Below are positions 51,400-59,778 of a DNA stretch of 64,000 bases, piece after piece (the first letter of the stretch is position 1; every line of letters starts with the position of its first letter). The notes under the pieces are model-generated. The model saw nothing but the letters and a program-made list of their open reading frames with translations, searched no databases and had not been told where the DNA came from. The stretch lies in NCBI GenBank assembly GCA_030651895.1, contig JAUSBR010000007.1, positions 1 to 64,000 of the forward strand, read 5' to 3'. The stretch comes from Sideroxyarcus sp. (lineage in GTDB: Bacteria; Pseudomonadota; Gammaproteobacteria; Burkholderiales; Gallionellaceae). The translations under genes and the position numbers were made by a program.

Positions 51400-53448
51400 A
51401 TGGGGAGATTCCTCGATAACATAAGACAGCTGACTTTGGGCAGGCTGTTGATTTTGCTTTCACTCATGGCCGCAGTGCTCGCGGCATCGCTTATTTACTA
51501 TTTGTCCGAAACGATACGCGATCACGCCATCCACGAATTGGCGCGGGAAGACGCGCAGCAGACTTCCAAGATGGTGTTCCAGAGCCTGTATTCGGCCATG
51601 CGCAAGGGCTGGAACAAGCAGGAGATCAACGAGTCCATCGAGCGGCTCAATTCGACATTTCCCGACCTGAAGATCAGCGTCTATCGGGGAGAGGTCGTCG
51701 CAAAACAATTCGGTGTCATGAATGGCGAAACCCTGGTCGCGCAGAGCGATGCCGAACTGTCGGCTGCGCTGAATCAGGGGGTGGACTCGATGACCTTCCC
51801 GAACGAAGAGTCCATCCGCTATCTCTATCCCGTCGTGGCCCAGCAGGAATGTCTGGCTTGCCATACCCAGTCGCATGTCGGCGCGGTGCATGGCGTGATC
51901 GACATCACCTATCCGATCCGCGACCTGAAGGTGTCCTTCAGCGTGGTAATCAACACCATCGTCGGCTACACCCTGCTGGTGATCGCGATCGTGTTCATCA
52001 TCCTCTACCTCAAACTGCGATATCTGGTGGCGCTGCCCATCGCCAATCTGGTGGGGGTGATGCGCAGCGTGACGCTGGATATGGACATGAGCCGCCGCGT
52101 GACAGGGGCCACCTGGCTGGTCGAGATCAAGCATCTGGCCGAGTATTTCAACCATCTGTTGCAGACTGTGCAGGAATACAACGTCAAGCTGGAAGAGTTG
52201 TCGGTGCGCGACCCGCTGACTGGGCTGTACAACCGGCGCAAGTTCCACGAGTTCTTGCAATACGAGATCATCCGCGCCGAGCGGCACCAGCACGGTTTCT
52301 CGGTGATCATGATCGACCTGGATAACTTCAAGTACATCAACGACACCTTCGGCCACCCCATTGGCGACATGGTGCTCAAGGAACTGACCGCGATGCTGGG
52401 CGAGGGGCTGCGCAAGGGCGACGTGCTGGCGCGGCTTGGCGGTGACGAGTTCGCCATCATCCTGCCGGAGACACCTGCCGCCAACGGCCTGCAGGTGGCA
52501 AACAAGTTGCATCAGGCATTGGCCGGCCGCGAATTCGAACTGCCGGTCGGTAAGATCCGCACCACGGCCAGTTTCAGCATGGTGAGCTATCCCGAGGACG
52601 GCAGGACCGAGGAGTCGCTCTATTCGGCGATGGATGTGGTGCTGTACAAGGCGAAGATGCTGGGCAAGAACCAGGTGATGACCGCGGACACCGAAGCGGA
52701 TCGCAGCATGATGACCATCTTCAAGCAGGGGGACTTCCTGCGCAATGCCCTGCGCGAGGATCGCATCGAAGCCTTCCTGCAACCCATCATCGAATTGAAG
52801 ACCGGCAAGGTCGCCGCCTACGAGGTACTGGTGCGCATACGCGATGGCGAGACCATCATTCCGGCGGGGGAATTCATCGAAGTTGCCGAGGAACTCGGCA
52901 TGGCGCAGGAGCTCGACCGCGAGGTGTTCCGCAAAGGGTTGGCGCACTACGCGGCCATCTCGAGGAAGCATCCTCAGGCCAAGATGTTCTTCAACCTGTT
53001 CCCGCGCAGCTTCAACGATATCGAGTGGGTGCGCGGCATCCCCGCGCTGGTGCGCGCGGCCGGTGTGCCGTGCGAGAGCATCGTGCTGGAGATCACCGAG
53101 CGCGAGGCCTTGCCCAACCTGACCCAGGTGCGTGCCGTGATCGAGGAGCTGCGCGAAAGCCGGATCGCCGTCGCGCTGGACGATTTCGGCAGCGGATTCT
53201 CGTCTTTCCTCTATCTCAAATATCTGTCCATCGACTACGTCAAGATCGAAGGCAGTTTTGTGCGCCAGATCGTCGCCGACCAGCGCGACCGCATCATGGT
53301 CGCCCATATCAACAGCATGGCGCATGAGTTTGGCCTGAAGACGGTGGCCGAATTCGTCGAGGACGAGATGACTGCGAAGATGCTGGCCGAGATGGGGGTG
53401 GATTACGCGCAGGGTTACTACTTCGGACGTCCCGCGCGACCGGAATGA
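51400..53448 (+). CDS. GGDEF/EAL c-di-GMP enzyme with periplasmic CxxCH haem c motif
   Basis: 682 residues. TM1 (~14-34), a periplasmic domain (~35-185) containing CLACH at residues 151-155, TM2 (~186-208), HAMP-like linker, GGDEF domain (GGDEF at 347-351, preceded by an RKGD RxxD inhibitory site) and EAL domain (~445-682). The EAL motif reads EVL (Glu 475 kept); NLFPRS, LEITERE, DDFGSGFSS and KIEGSF are present, so phosphodiesterase activity is plausible but not certain. The periplasmic CxxCH suggests covalent haem c binding, as in DUF3365/Tll0287-like and Geobacter haem sensors, and hence redox or gas sensing. Alone after a 129-bp gap behind glk. Confidence 0.9.
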   Translation: MGRFLDNIRQLTLGRLLILLSLMAAVLAASLIYYLSETIRDHAIHELAREDAQQTSKMVFQSLYSAMRKGWNKQEINESIERLNSTFPDLKISVYRGEVVAKQFGVMNGETLVAQSDAELSAALNQGVDSMTFPNEESIRYLYPVVAQQECLACHTQSHVGAVHGVIDITYPIRDLKVSFSVVINTIVGYTLLVIAIVFIILYLKLRYLVALPIANLVGVMRSVTLDMDMSRRVTGATWLVEIKHLAEYFNHLLQTVQEYNVKLEELSVRDPLTGLYNRRKFHEFLQYEIIRAERHQHGFSVIMIDLDNFKYINDTFGHPIGDMVLKELTAMLGEGLRKGDVLARLGGDEFAIILPETPAANGLQVANKLHQALAGREFELPVGKIRTTASFSMVSYPEDGRTEESLYSAMDVVLYKAKMLGKNQVMTADTEADRSMMTIFKQGDFLRNALREDRIEAFLQPIIELKTGKVAAYEVLVRIRDGETIIPAGEFIEVAEELGMAQELDREVFRKGLAHYAAISRKHPQAKMFFNLFPRSFNDIEWVRGIPALVRAAGVPCESIVLEITEREALPNLTQVRAVIEELRESRIAVALDDFGSGFSSFLYLKYLSIDYVKIEGSFVRQIVADQRDRIMVAHINSMAHEFGLKTVAEFVEDEMTAKMLAEMGVDYAQGYYFGRPARPE

Positions 53449-53449
53449 T

Positions 53450-53471
53450 GCACAGCGCGTGTGCGCTGTGC
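53450..53471. repeat. 22-bp palindrome after the haem-c GGDEF/EAL gene
   Basis: GCACAGCGC-GTGT-GCGCTGTGC, 9-bp perfect arms, starting at the stop codon. It lacks a T-run, so it may be a 3' hairpin of the upstream mRNA, or an activator site about 90 bp before the sigma-54-type element at 53550. Confidence 0.6.
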
Positions 53472-53549
53472 GACATCCGGGTGCATTGATTGCCACTGCC
53501 GCCCCATCCCTTGCGGCATAATCCCTTCAGAATCAACATCAAATCACTT

Positions 53550-53565
53550 TGGCATGAGGCTTGCT
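53550..53565 (+). promoter_or_regulatory. Predicted sigma-54 (-24/-12) promoter of a non-coding unit
   Basis: TGGCATG-AGGC-TTGCT matches TGGCACG-N4-TTGCW with one mismatch and correct GG/GC spacing. Expected start near 53576. No ORF begins downstream before the terminator at 53631-53658. Confidence 0.6.
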
Positions 53566-53575
53566 GATAAACAGG

Positions 53576-53658
53576 TGAAGGCGATCTCGGGCCTCCCCGC
53601 CCGCCGCCTTTATGTTTCTCCTCCTGTTATGGGCATCCGCGAGGATGCCCGTTTTTTT
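53576..53658 (+). ncRNA. Candidate sigma-54-dependent small RNA (~83 nt)
   Basis: Region between a sigma-54-type promoter and a strong intrinsic terminator (GGGCATCC-GCGA-GGATGCCC followed by GTTTTTTT). The middle contains CTCCTCCT (53618-53625), complementary to a Shine-Dalgarno, in a stretch with no obvious pairing. Such anti-SD motifs are typical seeds of Hfq-type regulatory RNAs. It precedes the Atm1-type ABC gene but has its own terminator, so it is not simply that gene's leader. Not confirmed by conservation or expression. Confidence 0.45.
53631..53658 (+). terminator. Rho-independent terminator upstream of the ABC exporter
   Basis: 8-bp stem GGGCATCC / GGATGCCC, GCGA tetraloop, then seven T residues. 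No protein gene ends within 180 bp before it, which is why a small RNA is proposed. Confidence 0.88.
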
Positions 53659-53676
53659 CGGGCTTGTGCGTCAGGC

Positions 53677-53682
53677 TATAAT
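53677..53682 (+). promoter_or_regulatory. Predicted -10 element of the ABC exporter gene
   Basis: A perfect TATAAT just after the terminator and 28 bp before the ATG at 53711. The -35 would fall in the T-run of the terminator and is not convincing. Confidence 0.45.
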
Positions 53683-53710
53683 GCCCGCCGTCATTGAACG
53701 CGTTACCCAG

Positions 53711-55489
53711 ATGAGACACTACTCGCACACCCCCTCCGCCGCGACCCGTACCGATTGGAAAGTCATTCGCAGTCTGGTTCCCTACCTGCTGGAATTCAAA
53801 TGGCGCGTCGCCGTAGTGATCCTGCTGCTGGTGCTGGCGAAGGTGGCCAACGTTGTCGTGCCGCTGGCGCTCAAGGAGATCGTCGATGCAATGGGCAAGC
53901 CGCAGGCGATGCTGGTGCTGCCGGTGTTCCTCATTCTGGGTTACGGTCTGTTGCGCCTGTTCAGCACGCTGTTCGGGGAATTGCGCGATGCGCTGTTCGC
54001 CAAGGTCACCCAGCGCGCTATCCGCCGCATCGCGTTGCAGGTGTTCGAGCATCTGCACAACCTGAGCCTGCGCTTCCATCTGGAGCGGCAGACCGGCGGC
54101 GTATCGCGTGACATCGAGCGCGGTACGCGCGGCATCAGCTTCCTGCTTACTTTTCTGCTGTTCAACATCCTGCCGACCCTGCTGGAGATCGGGCTGGTGG
54201 CGGCGATCCTGTTCGTCAAATACGATCCCTGGTTCGCCATCATCACTTTTGCCACGTTGGTGCTCTACATCGCCTTCACGCTGGCGGTCACCGAATGGCG
54301 CATGGTGTTCCGCCGCACTATGAACGACATGGATTCCAAGGCCAACACGCGCGCCATCGACAGTCTGATCAATTACGAGACGGTGAAGTACTTCGGCAAC
54401 GAGCGCTATGAAGTGGCGCGTTACGACGAGCAGATGCAGGGGTGGGAGGTTTCGGCCGTGCGCAACCAGACCTCGCTGGCGACGCTCAACGCGGGGCAGA
54501 GCATCATCATCGCCATCGGCGTGACGCTATTGATGCTGCTGGCGGCGGACAAAGTGGTGAAGGGCGAGATGACCGTGGGTGATCTGGTGCTGGTCAATGT
54601 GTTCATGATCCAGTTGTACATGCCGTTGCATTTTCTCGGCTTCGTCTATCGCGAGATCAAGAACGCGCTGGCCGATATGGAAAAGATGTTCCGCCTGCTG
54701 GACGAGAACCGCGAGATCGCGGATGCCCCCGGCGCTCCGATTTTGCGGCTGGAGCAGGCCGCGGTGCGCTTCGAACATGTCGGTTTCCATTACGATCCCG
54801 CGCGCGAGATATTGCACGATGTGAGCTTCGATATCCCGAGCGGGCATACCGTTGCGGTGGTGGGGGCGAGCGGGGCGGGCAAATCCACGTTGTCCAGATT
54901 GTTGTTCCGTTTCTATGATGTGAATGAGGGGGCGATCTCCATCGATGGTCAGGACATCCGTTCCGTGACCCAGGCCAGTCTGCGTGCCGCCATCGGCATC
55001 GTGCCGCAGGACACCGTGCTGTTCAACGACACCATCTACTACAACATCGCCTACGGTCGACCGGATGCGACACGCGAGGAGGTGGTGGCGGCAGCGCAAT
55101 CGGCGCATATCCACACTTTCATCGAGTCATTGCCGCAGGGCTACGAATCGATGGTGGGCGAGCGCGGACTGAAACTGTCCGGCGGCGAAAAGCAGCGTGT
55201 CGCCATCGCGCGCGCGATCCTGAAGAACCCGGCCATCCTGATCTTCGACGAGGCGACCTCGGCGCTGGATTCCAAGTCGGAAAAAGCCATCCAGGACGAG
55301 TTGCGCAGCATCGCCCGGAACCGCACCACGCTGGTGATCGCGCACCGTCTGTCGACTGTCGTTGACGCTCATCAGATTCTGGTGATGGATAAAGGACGCA
55401 TCATCGAACGTGGCTCACACCGTAACTTGTTGGAAAAGCAGGGTATTTACTCACAGATGTGGGCTTTGCAGCAGCAGGAGGAGCAATAG
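53711..55489 (+). CDS. Atm1/HMT1-type ABC exporter (fused permease-ATPase)
   Basis: 592 residues from ATG 53711; the ORF-track start lies in the small-RNA/terminator region. N-terminal six-helix ABC transmembrane domain (~25-320), then the nucleotide-binding domain: Walker A VVGASGAGKSTLSRLLF, Q-loop GIVPQDTVLF, signature LSGGEKQRVAIARAIL, Walker B ILIFDEATSALD and IAHRLSTV. The ETVKYFGNERYE segment is typical of the ABCB7/Atm1 class, which in bacteria exports glutathione conjugates or glutathione-metal species. No glutathione genes are adjacent. A role in metal stress fits the nearby arsenic operon but is inference. Confidence 0.9.
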   Translation: MRHYSHTPSAATRTDWKVIRSLVPYLLEFKWRVAVVILLLVLAKVANVVVPLALKEIVDAMGKPQAMLVLPVFLILGYGLLRLFSTLFGELRDALFAKVTQRAIRRIALQVFEHLHNLSLRFHLERQTGGVSRDIERGTRGISFLLTFLLFNILPTLLEIGLVAAILFVKYDPWFAIITFATLVLYIAFTLAVTEWRMVFRRTMNDMDSKANTRAIDSLINYETVKYFGNERYEVARYDEQMQGWEVSAVRNQTSLATLNAGQSIIIAIGVTLLMLLAADKVVKGEMTVGDLVLVNVFMIQLYMPLHFLGFVYREIKNALADMEKMFRLLDENREIADAPGAPILRLEQAAVRFEHVGFHYDPAREILHDVSFDIPSGHTVAVVGASGAGKSTLSRLLFRFYDVNEGAISIDGQDIRSVTQASLRAAIGIVPQDTVLFNDTIYYNIAYGRPDATREEVVAAAQSAHIHTFIESLPQGYESMVGERGLKLSGGEKQRVAIARAILKNPAILIFDEATSALDSKSEKAIQDELRSIARNRTTLVIAHRLSTVVDAHQILVMDKGRIIERGSHRNLLEKQGIYSQMWALQQQEEQ

Positions 55490-55566
55490 CCTATTTGTTA
55501 CACGCGTTGAATCTATTTCTGTTTTTAGGGTATTCTGCGGTCCGTGTCAGGGATAAGAAGGTAAAC

Positions 55567-56472
55567 ATGTTCAAAAAAATCATCATGCTGGCTTTGTTCG
55601 TTCATGTGCTGCCAGCACATGCAGCGGAAATGGAAGGCGCGAACACGGTAGTTCGCGACGACCAGTTGAGCAGCGCTGTGTTCAAGCAGGCGGCTGCACC
55701 GAGGCTGCAGTCCGCCTTCGCCATGATCTATGACGAACAGGATCAGCGTCCGCTGTATTCCAAGAATGCGGATGCCGTGGTGCCTATCGCTTCCATTACC
55801 AAGCTGATGACGGCGATGGTCATTCTGGATGCAAATCTGCCGATGGACGAACCGATCAGTATCGAATCCGAAGACCGCGACCGCCTGAAGGGTTCGCGCT
55901 CGCGCATGCGCAACGGCATGACGCTGACGCGCGGTGAATTGCTGAAACTGGCGTTGATGGCGTCAGAGAATCAGGCGGCGGCGGCACTGGCGCGCACCTA
56001 TCCCGGCGGCACCCAGGTTGCACTGGCGATGATGAATGCCAAGGCGCGCGAACTGGGCCTCAGTTCCACGCGTTTCTACGATCCCACCGGACTGCATAGC
56101 GATAATGTCTCAACCGCACGAGAGCTGGTGAAGATCGTGATGGCGGCGCAAAGTTACGACCTGATCCATCAGTACAGCACATCGCATTCCCATACCGTCA
56201 ATGTGGAAGGCCGCCGGTCATTGCGCTTCAGCAACACCAATCCGCTTGTGCGCAGCACCACTTGGGATATCGGCCTGAGCAAGACGGGCTATATCAGCGA
56301 AGCGGGCCGCTGTCTGGTGATGCAGGCGAGGATATTGAATCGTCCGGTGGTCATCGTGTTGCTGGACTCCTGGGGCAAGCGTACCCGGGTCGGCGATGCC
56401 AACCGCGTCAAACAGTGGATGGAGAACGCGGTAGCGCGTTCGTTACGACAGGCCAGTCACCGTATCAATTGA
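55567..56472 (+). CDS. pbpG: D-alanyl-D-alanine endopeptidase, PBP7/PbpG-type
   Basis: 301 residues from ATG 55567; the longer ORF overlaps the ABC gene. Signal peptide (MFKKIIMLALFVHVLPAHA). Serine penicillin-binding protein motifs: SITK (SxxK, nucleophile), SEN (SxN) and SKTGY (KTG). Length and order suit PBP7, a periplasmic endopeptidase that cuts peptidoglycan cross-links. It follows the ABC gene by 77 bp and is ended by a clear terminator. Confidence 0.92.
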   Translation: MFKKIIMLALFVHVLPAHAAEMEGANTVVRDDQLSSAVFKQAAAPRLQSAFAMIYDEQDQRPLYSKNADAVVPIASITKLMTAMVILDANLPMDEPISIESEDRDRLKGSRSRMRNGMTLTRGELLKLALMASENQAAAALARTYPGGTQVALAMMNAKARELGLSSTRFYDPTGLHSDNVSTARELVKIVMAAQSYDLIHQYSTSHSHTVNVEGRRSLRFSNTNPLVRSTTWDIGLSKTGYISEAGRCLVMQARILNRPVVIVLLDSWGKRTRVGDANRVKQWMENAVARSLRQASHRIN

Positions 56473-56491
56473 CCGTCTGAGCAGGTAAGAC

Positions 56492-56516
56492 AAAAGGGGG
56501 CGTAAGCCCCCTTTTT
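56492..56516 (+). terminator. Rho-independent terminator of pbpG
   Basis: AAAAGGGGGC-GTAA-GCCCCCTTTTT, a near-perfect stem with a T-run, 20 bp after the pbpG stop. The A-run on the other arm means that it can also end minus-strand transcription of the 26-residue peptide gene. Confidence 0.9.
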
Positions 56517-56596
56517 CATTTGCGCGGCCAACGTATCGCAATGACGACCACTGCGACCAGCACCAGCAGAATGATCAATTCCACGAACATGAACAT
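56516..56596 (-). CDS. Predicted 26-residue single-pass membrane peptide
   Basis: Too short for the ORF track. ATG 56596, with GGGGAT six bases upstream, reads MFMFVELIILLVLVAVVVIAIRW and ends PRK just before the shared terminator. Almost the whole peptide is one hydrophobic helix with an N-terminal Glu and C-terminal positive charges, as in many small bacterial membrane proteins. No family recognised. The ATG, Shine-Dalgarno and terminator fit a real gene, but an accidental ORF cannot be excluded. Confidence 0.4.
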   Translation of the reverse strand: MFMFVELIILLVLVAVVVIAIRWPRK

Positions 56597-56698
56597 GTGA
56601 ATCCCCGAAACGATTTGCGCTGAAGCGCAGGTGACTTTGGGATGCTAGCACGGGGCATGCAATATCTTGATCTTCATCCCGGGGTTGCGGCCCTTTTA

Positions 56699-56722
56699 AC
56701 ATTTCTATAATATTGGAAATGT
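56699..56722. promoter_or_regulatory. Predicted ArsR operator and promoter of the ars operon
   Basis: Perfect inverted repeat ACATTTC-N10-GAAATGT overlapping a TATAAT (-10, 56706-56711), 21 bp before the arsR ATG; TTGCGG (56685-56690) may be the -35. Binding of ArsR here would block RNA polymerase, the usual autorepression design. Confidence 0.7.
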
Positions 56723-56743
56723 AGAATCAAAGGCGGAGTGAAG

Positions 56744-57061
56744 ATGAAGATCGAAACGGCTGTAGTGGCACTTGCGGCATTGGCACAGGAAACGCGCCTG
56801 TCGATCTTTCGCTTGCTGGTTCAGGCTGGCAAGGAAGGCGTTGCGGCAGGTGCGCTGGGGGAAAAGTTGGGTATCCCGCCCGCCACGCTGTCGTTTCATC
56901 TCAAGGCTCTGTCGCACGCGGGGCTGGTCAGATCGCGCACGGAGGGACGCTTCGTAATCTACAGCGCCAACTATGGGGAGATGGATAAGCTGATCGCCTA
57001 TCTCACCGAGCATTGTTGTGCGGGCGATGCGGGGCAATGTGCGCCGGTCAGGAAATGTTGA
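56744..57061 (+). CDS. arsR: ArsR-family arsenic-responsive repressor with C-terminal Cys site
   Basis: 105 residues from ATG 56744 (GGAG six bases upstream; GTG 56738 less likely). Winged-helix DNA-binding core LSIFRLLVQAGKEGVAAGALGEKLGIPPATLSFHLKALSHAGLVRSR. The classical ELxVCDL metal site in the recognition region is absent; instead Cys91, Cys92, Cys99 and Cys105 lie at the C-terminus, as in the atypical Acidithiobacillus ArsR (Cys95/96/102). It should leave its operator when As(III) binds. First gene of the ars operon. Confidence 0.93.
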   Translation: MKIETAVVALAALAQETRLSIFRLLVQAGKEGVAAGALGEKLGIPPATLSFHLKALSHAGLVRSRTEGRFVIYSANYGEMDKLIAYLTEHCCAGDAGQCAPVRKC

Positions 57062-57082
57062 TAACGAAAATTGGAGAACGAT

Positions 57083-57580
57083 ATGAGTGAAAAACAATAC
57101 AACGTGCTGGTGCTCTGCACCGGTAACTCTGCCCGCAGCATCCTGGGCGAAGTGCTATTCAACACCTTGGGAAAGTCGAAATTCAAGGCATATAGCGCAG
57201 GCAGCCATCCGGCCGGCAAGGTGAATCCGGGAGCGCTGGAATGGTTGCAGGCCAACGGCCACAACACCGACGGGCTGCGCAGCAAGAGTTGGGACGAGTT
57301 CGCCGCGCCCGGTGCGCCGAAGTTCGATTTCGTGTTCACCGTATGCGACAACGCTGCCGGAGAAGTATGCCCGGTGTGGTACGGTTCGCCGATGACCGCG
57401 CACTGGGGTATCCCCGATCCTGCTCATGTCGAGGGTGACGAGGCACGACGCGCAGCTTTCAAGCATGCGGCCGAACAGCTTGCGCGGCGCATCCAGTTGT
57501 TCATGAGCCTGCCTATCGAGAAACTGGACAAGTTGGCACTGAAAGAGAAGCTTACCGAGATCGGACAAACCCGGGATTGA
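57083..57580 (+). CDS. arsC: Arsenate reductase, low-molecular-weight phosphatase type
   Basis: 165 residues from ATG 57083. Begins YNVLVLCTGNSARSILGE, the CX5R phosphatase loop with the catalytic Cys. Also GLRSKSWDEF, FDFVFTVCDNAAGEVCPVW with the resolving Cys residues, and WGIPDPAHVEG (catalytic Asp). Reduces arsenate to arsenite, probably with thioredoxin or a glutaredoxin as electron donor; the 75-residue glutaredoxin-like gene at the end of this cluster is a possible partner (inference). Confidence 0.93.
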   Translation: MSEKQYNVLVLCTGNSARSILGEVLFNTLGKSKFKAYSAGSHPAGKVNPGALEWLQANGHNTDGLRSKSWDEFAAPGAPKFDFVFTVCDNAAGEVCPVWYGSPMTAHWGIPDPAHVEGDEARRAAFKHAAEQLARRIQLFMSLPIEKLDKLALKEKLTEIGQTRD

Positions 57581-57590
57581 GGAGATCAAG

Positions 57591-57974
57591 ATGAAGACAC
57601 TGCAAGTGTTCGATCCGGCCTTGTGCTGCAGCACCGGTGTGTGCGGCACCGAGGTCGACCAGGCGCTGGTCGATTTCAGTGCTGATGTGGATTGGCTGAA
57701 ACATGTCGGCGGGAAGATCGAGCGCTTCAACCTCGCGCAACAACCCATGACGTTTGCTGAAAACACGGTGGTGAAAGCCTTTCTGGAACGCTCCGGGGCG
57801 GAGGGGCTACCCTTGGTGTTGCTGGATGGGGAAATCGCCATGGCTGGACGCTATCCAACGCGCAAGGAGTTGGCACGATTTGCAGGCATATCCAGTGAAG
57901 TGAGCGAGACTGCGGTTCCGGTTCCGGAAACAAAGATGGGCGGATGCGGCTGTTCGGACAGCAAGTGCTGTTGA
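57591..57974 (+). CDS. arsD: Arsenite metallochaperone ArsD
   Basis: 127 residues. DPALCCSTGVCG carries the three As(III)-binding Cys residues (Cys12, Cys13, Cys18) of ArsD; the C-terminus adds a CGCSDSKCC cluster as in many longer ArsD proteins. It hands arsenite to the ArsA ATPase, encoded directly downstream. Spaced 10 bp after arsC. Confidence 0.95.
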   Translation: MKTLQVFDPALCCSTGVCGTEVDQALVDFSADVDWLKHVGGKIERFNLAQQPMTFAENTVVKAFLERSGAEGLPLVLLDGEIAMAGRYPTRKELARFAGISSEVSETAVPVPETKMGGCGCSDSKCC

Positions 57975-59735
57975 ATGATCATGAAGTTTCTTGAACAAGC
58001 TCCGCGCTTCCTGTTTTTCACCGGCAAGGGCGGGGTGGGAAAAACTTCGATCGCTTGTGCCTCCGCAATCCGGTTGGCGGAGGCCGGGAAGCGCGTTTTG
58101 CTGGTCAGCACCGACCCCGCTTCCAATGTCGGGCAGGTATTCGGCATCTCTATCGGCAATCGCATCACCGCTATCCCTGCGGTGCCGCGACTGGCTGCAC
58201 TCGAGATCGATCCGCAGGCGGCAGCGCAGGTCTATCGCGACCGCATCGTCGGTCCGGTGCGAGGGGTGTTGCCCGATGCGGTGGTCAAAGGCATCGAGGA
58301 GCAACTCTCCGGTGCTTGTACCACCGAGATCGCCGCATTCGATGAGTTCACCGCGCTGCTGATCGATTCAACACTGACAAGGGAATACGAGCACATCATC
58401 TTCGACACTGCGCCAACCGGGCACACGATCCGGCTGCTGCAACTGCCGGGCGCATGGAGCGGTTTCCTGGAAGAAGGCAAGGGCGATGCCTCATGCCTCG
58501 GTCCCCTGGCCGGTCTGGAGAAGCAGCGGGAACAATATAAGGCAGCGGTCGATGCACTGGCCGATGGCAGTCGTACACGGTTGATTCTGGTCGCCCGTGC
58601 GCAACAGGGCACCTTGCGCGAAGTCGCGCGCACCCATGAAGAACTCGCGGCCATTGGCTTGCAACAGCAATACCTGGTCATCAACGGTGTTCTTCCAAAG
58701 ATAGAAGCGGAAAATGACCCGCTGGCGGCGGCCATACACGAGCGTGAACTCGCCGCACTGAACGCGATCCCCGATGTATTGAAGGAGCTGCCCCTGGACA
58801 AGGTCGAGCTCAAGCCCTTTAACCTCGTCGGTCTGGATGCTCTGCACCAGTTGCTGACAGAGTCGGCACCGCTTGCGCTGGACTCTGCCGATGAACCCCT
58901 GTTATTTGACGAGCCTCACCTGTCCGATTTGGTCGATGGCATCGCCGCAGAAGGTCATGGCCTGGTGATGCTGATGGGCAAGGGCGGCGTCGGCAAAACC
59001 ACCTTGGCGGCAGCCATCGCTGTGGAACTGGCTCACCGAGGCTTGCCGACTCATCTTACGACATCCGATCCCGCTGCGCATCTGACCGAGACACTGATCG
59101 GTTCCCTTGAGAATCTGACCGTAAGTCGCATCGACCCGCATGAGGAAACCGAGCGCTATCGTCAGCATGTGCTGGAGAGCAAGGGCGCGAAACTTGATGC
59201 CCAAGGCCGTGCGTTGCTGGAAGAAGACCTGCGCTCACCCTGTACCGAAGAGATCGCCGTATTTCAGGCGTTTTCCCGCATCATCCGCGAGGCAGGCAAG
59301 AAATTCGTTGTCATGGATACCGCCCCCACCGGCCACACATTGTTGCTGCTCGATGCGACCGGAGCCTACCATCGCGAGGTGACGCGCCAGATGGGCGACA
59401 AGGGGATGCACTACACCACCCCGATGATGCAATTGCAGGATAGCAAACAGACCAAGGTGCTGATCGCGACACTGGCAGAAACCACGCCGGTACTGGAAGC
59501 GGCGAACCTGCAAGCCGATCTGCGTCGTGCGGGTATTGAACCGTGGGCTTGGATCATCAATACCAGTGTGGCAGCGGCGTCTGCCAGATCACCGCTGCTG
59601 CGGCAAAGAGCCGCGAACGAGTTGCGCGAGATCAATGCGGTCGCCAGCCAGCATGCACAGCGCTATGCGGTTGCTCCTTTACTCCGGAATGAGCCGGTTG
59701 GCGTAGCGCGTTTGCTTGAACTGGCTGCCGGATAG
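57975..59735 (+). CDS. arsA: Arsenite-stimulated ATPase ArsA
   Basis: 586 residues, normal size for the duplicated ArsA. Two homologous ATPase halves: P-loop 1 FTGKGGVGKTSIA (~15-27) and P-loop 2 LMGKGGVGKTTLA (~334-346), each with a DTAPTGHT signal-transduction motif. Metal-site cysteines: LSGACTTEIAAFDEF (Cys115), EGKGDASCLGPL, and RSPCTEEIAVF. Powers arsenite efflux, here probably with Acr3. An alternative ATG lies two codons downstream. Confidence 0.96.
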   Translation: MIMKFLEQAPRFLFFTGKGGVGKTSIACASAIRLAEAGKRVLLVSTDPASNVGQVFGISIGNRITAIPAVPRLAALEIDPQAAAQVYRDRIVGPVRGVLPDAVVKGIEEQLSGACTTEIAAFDEFTALLIDSTLTREYEHIIFDTAPTGHTIRLLQLPGAWSGFLEEGKGDASCLGPLAGLEKQREQYKAAVDALADGSRTRLILVARAQQGTLREVARTHEELAAIGLQQQYLVINGVLPKIEAENDPLAAAIHERELAALNAIPDVLKELPLDKVELKPFNLVGLDALHQLLTESAPLALDSADEPLLFDEPHLSDLVDGIAAEGHGLVMLMGKGGVGKTTLAAAIAVELAHRGLPTHLTTSDPAAHLTETLIGSLENLTVSRIDPHEETERYRQHVLESKGAKLDAQGRALLEEDLRSPCTEEIAVFQAFSRIIREAGKKFVVMDTAPTGHTLLLLDATGAYHREVTRQMGDKGMHYTTPMMQLQDSKQTKVLIATLAETTPVLEAANLQADLRRAGIEPWAWIINTSVAAASARSPLLRQRAANELREINAVASQHAQRYAVAPLLRNEPVGVARLLELAAG

Positions 59736-59778
59736 ATCGCCGCCACCGACAGGAATTGAACACATCTAAGGATATGAC

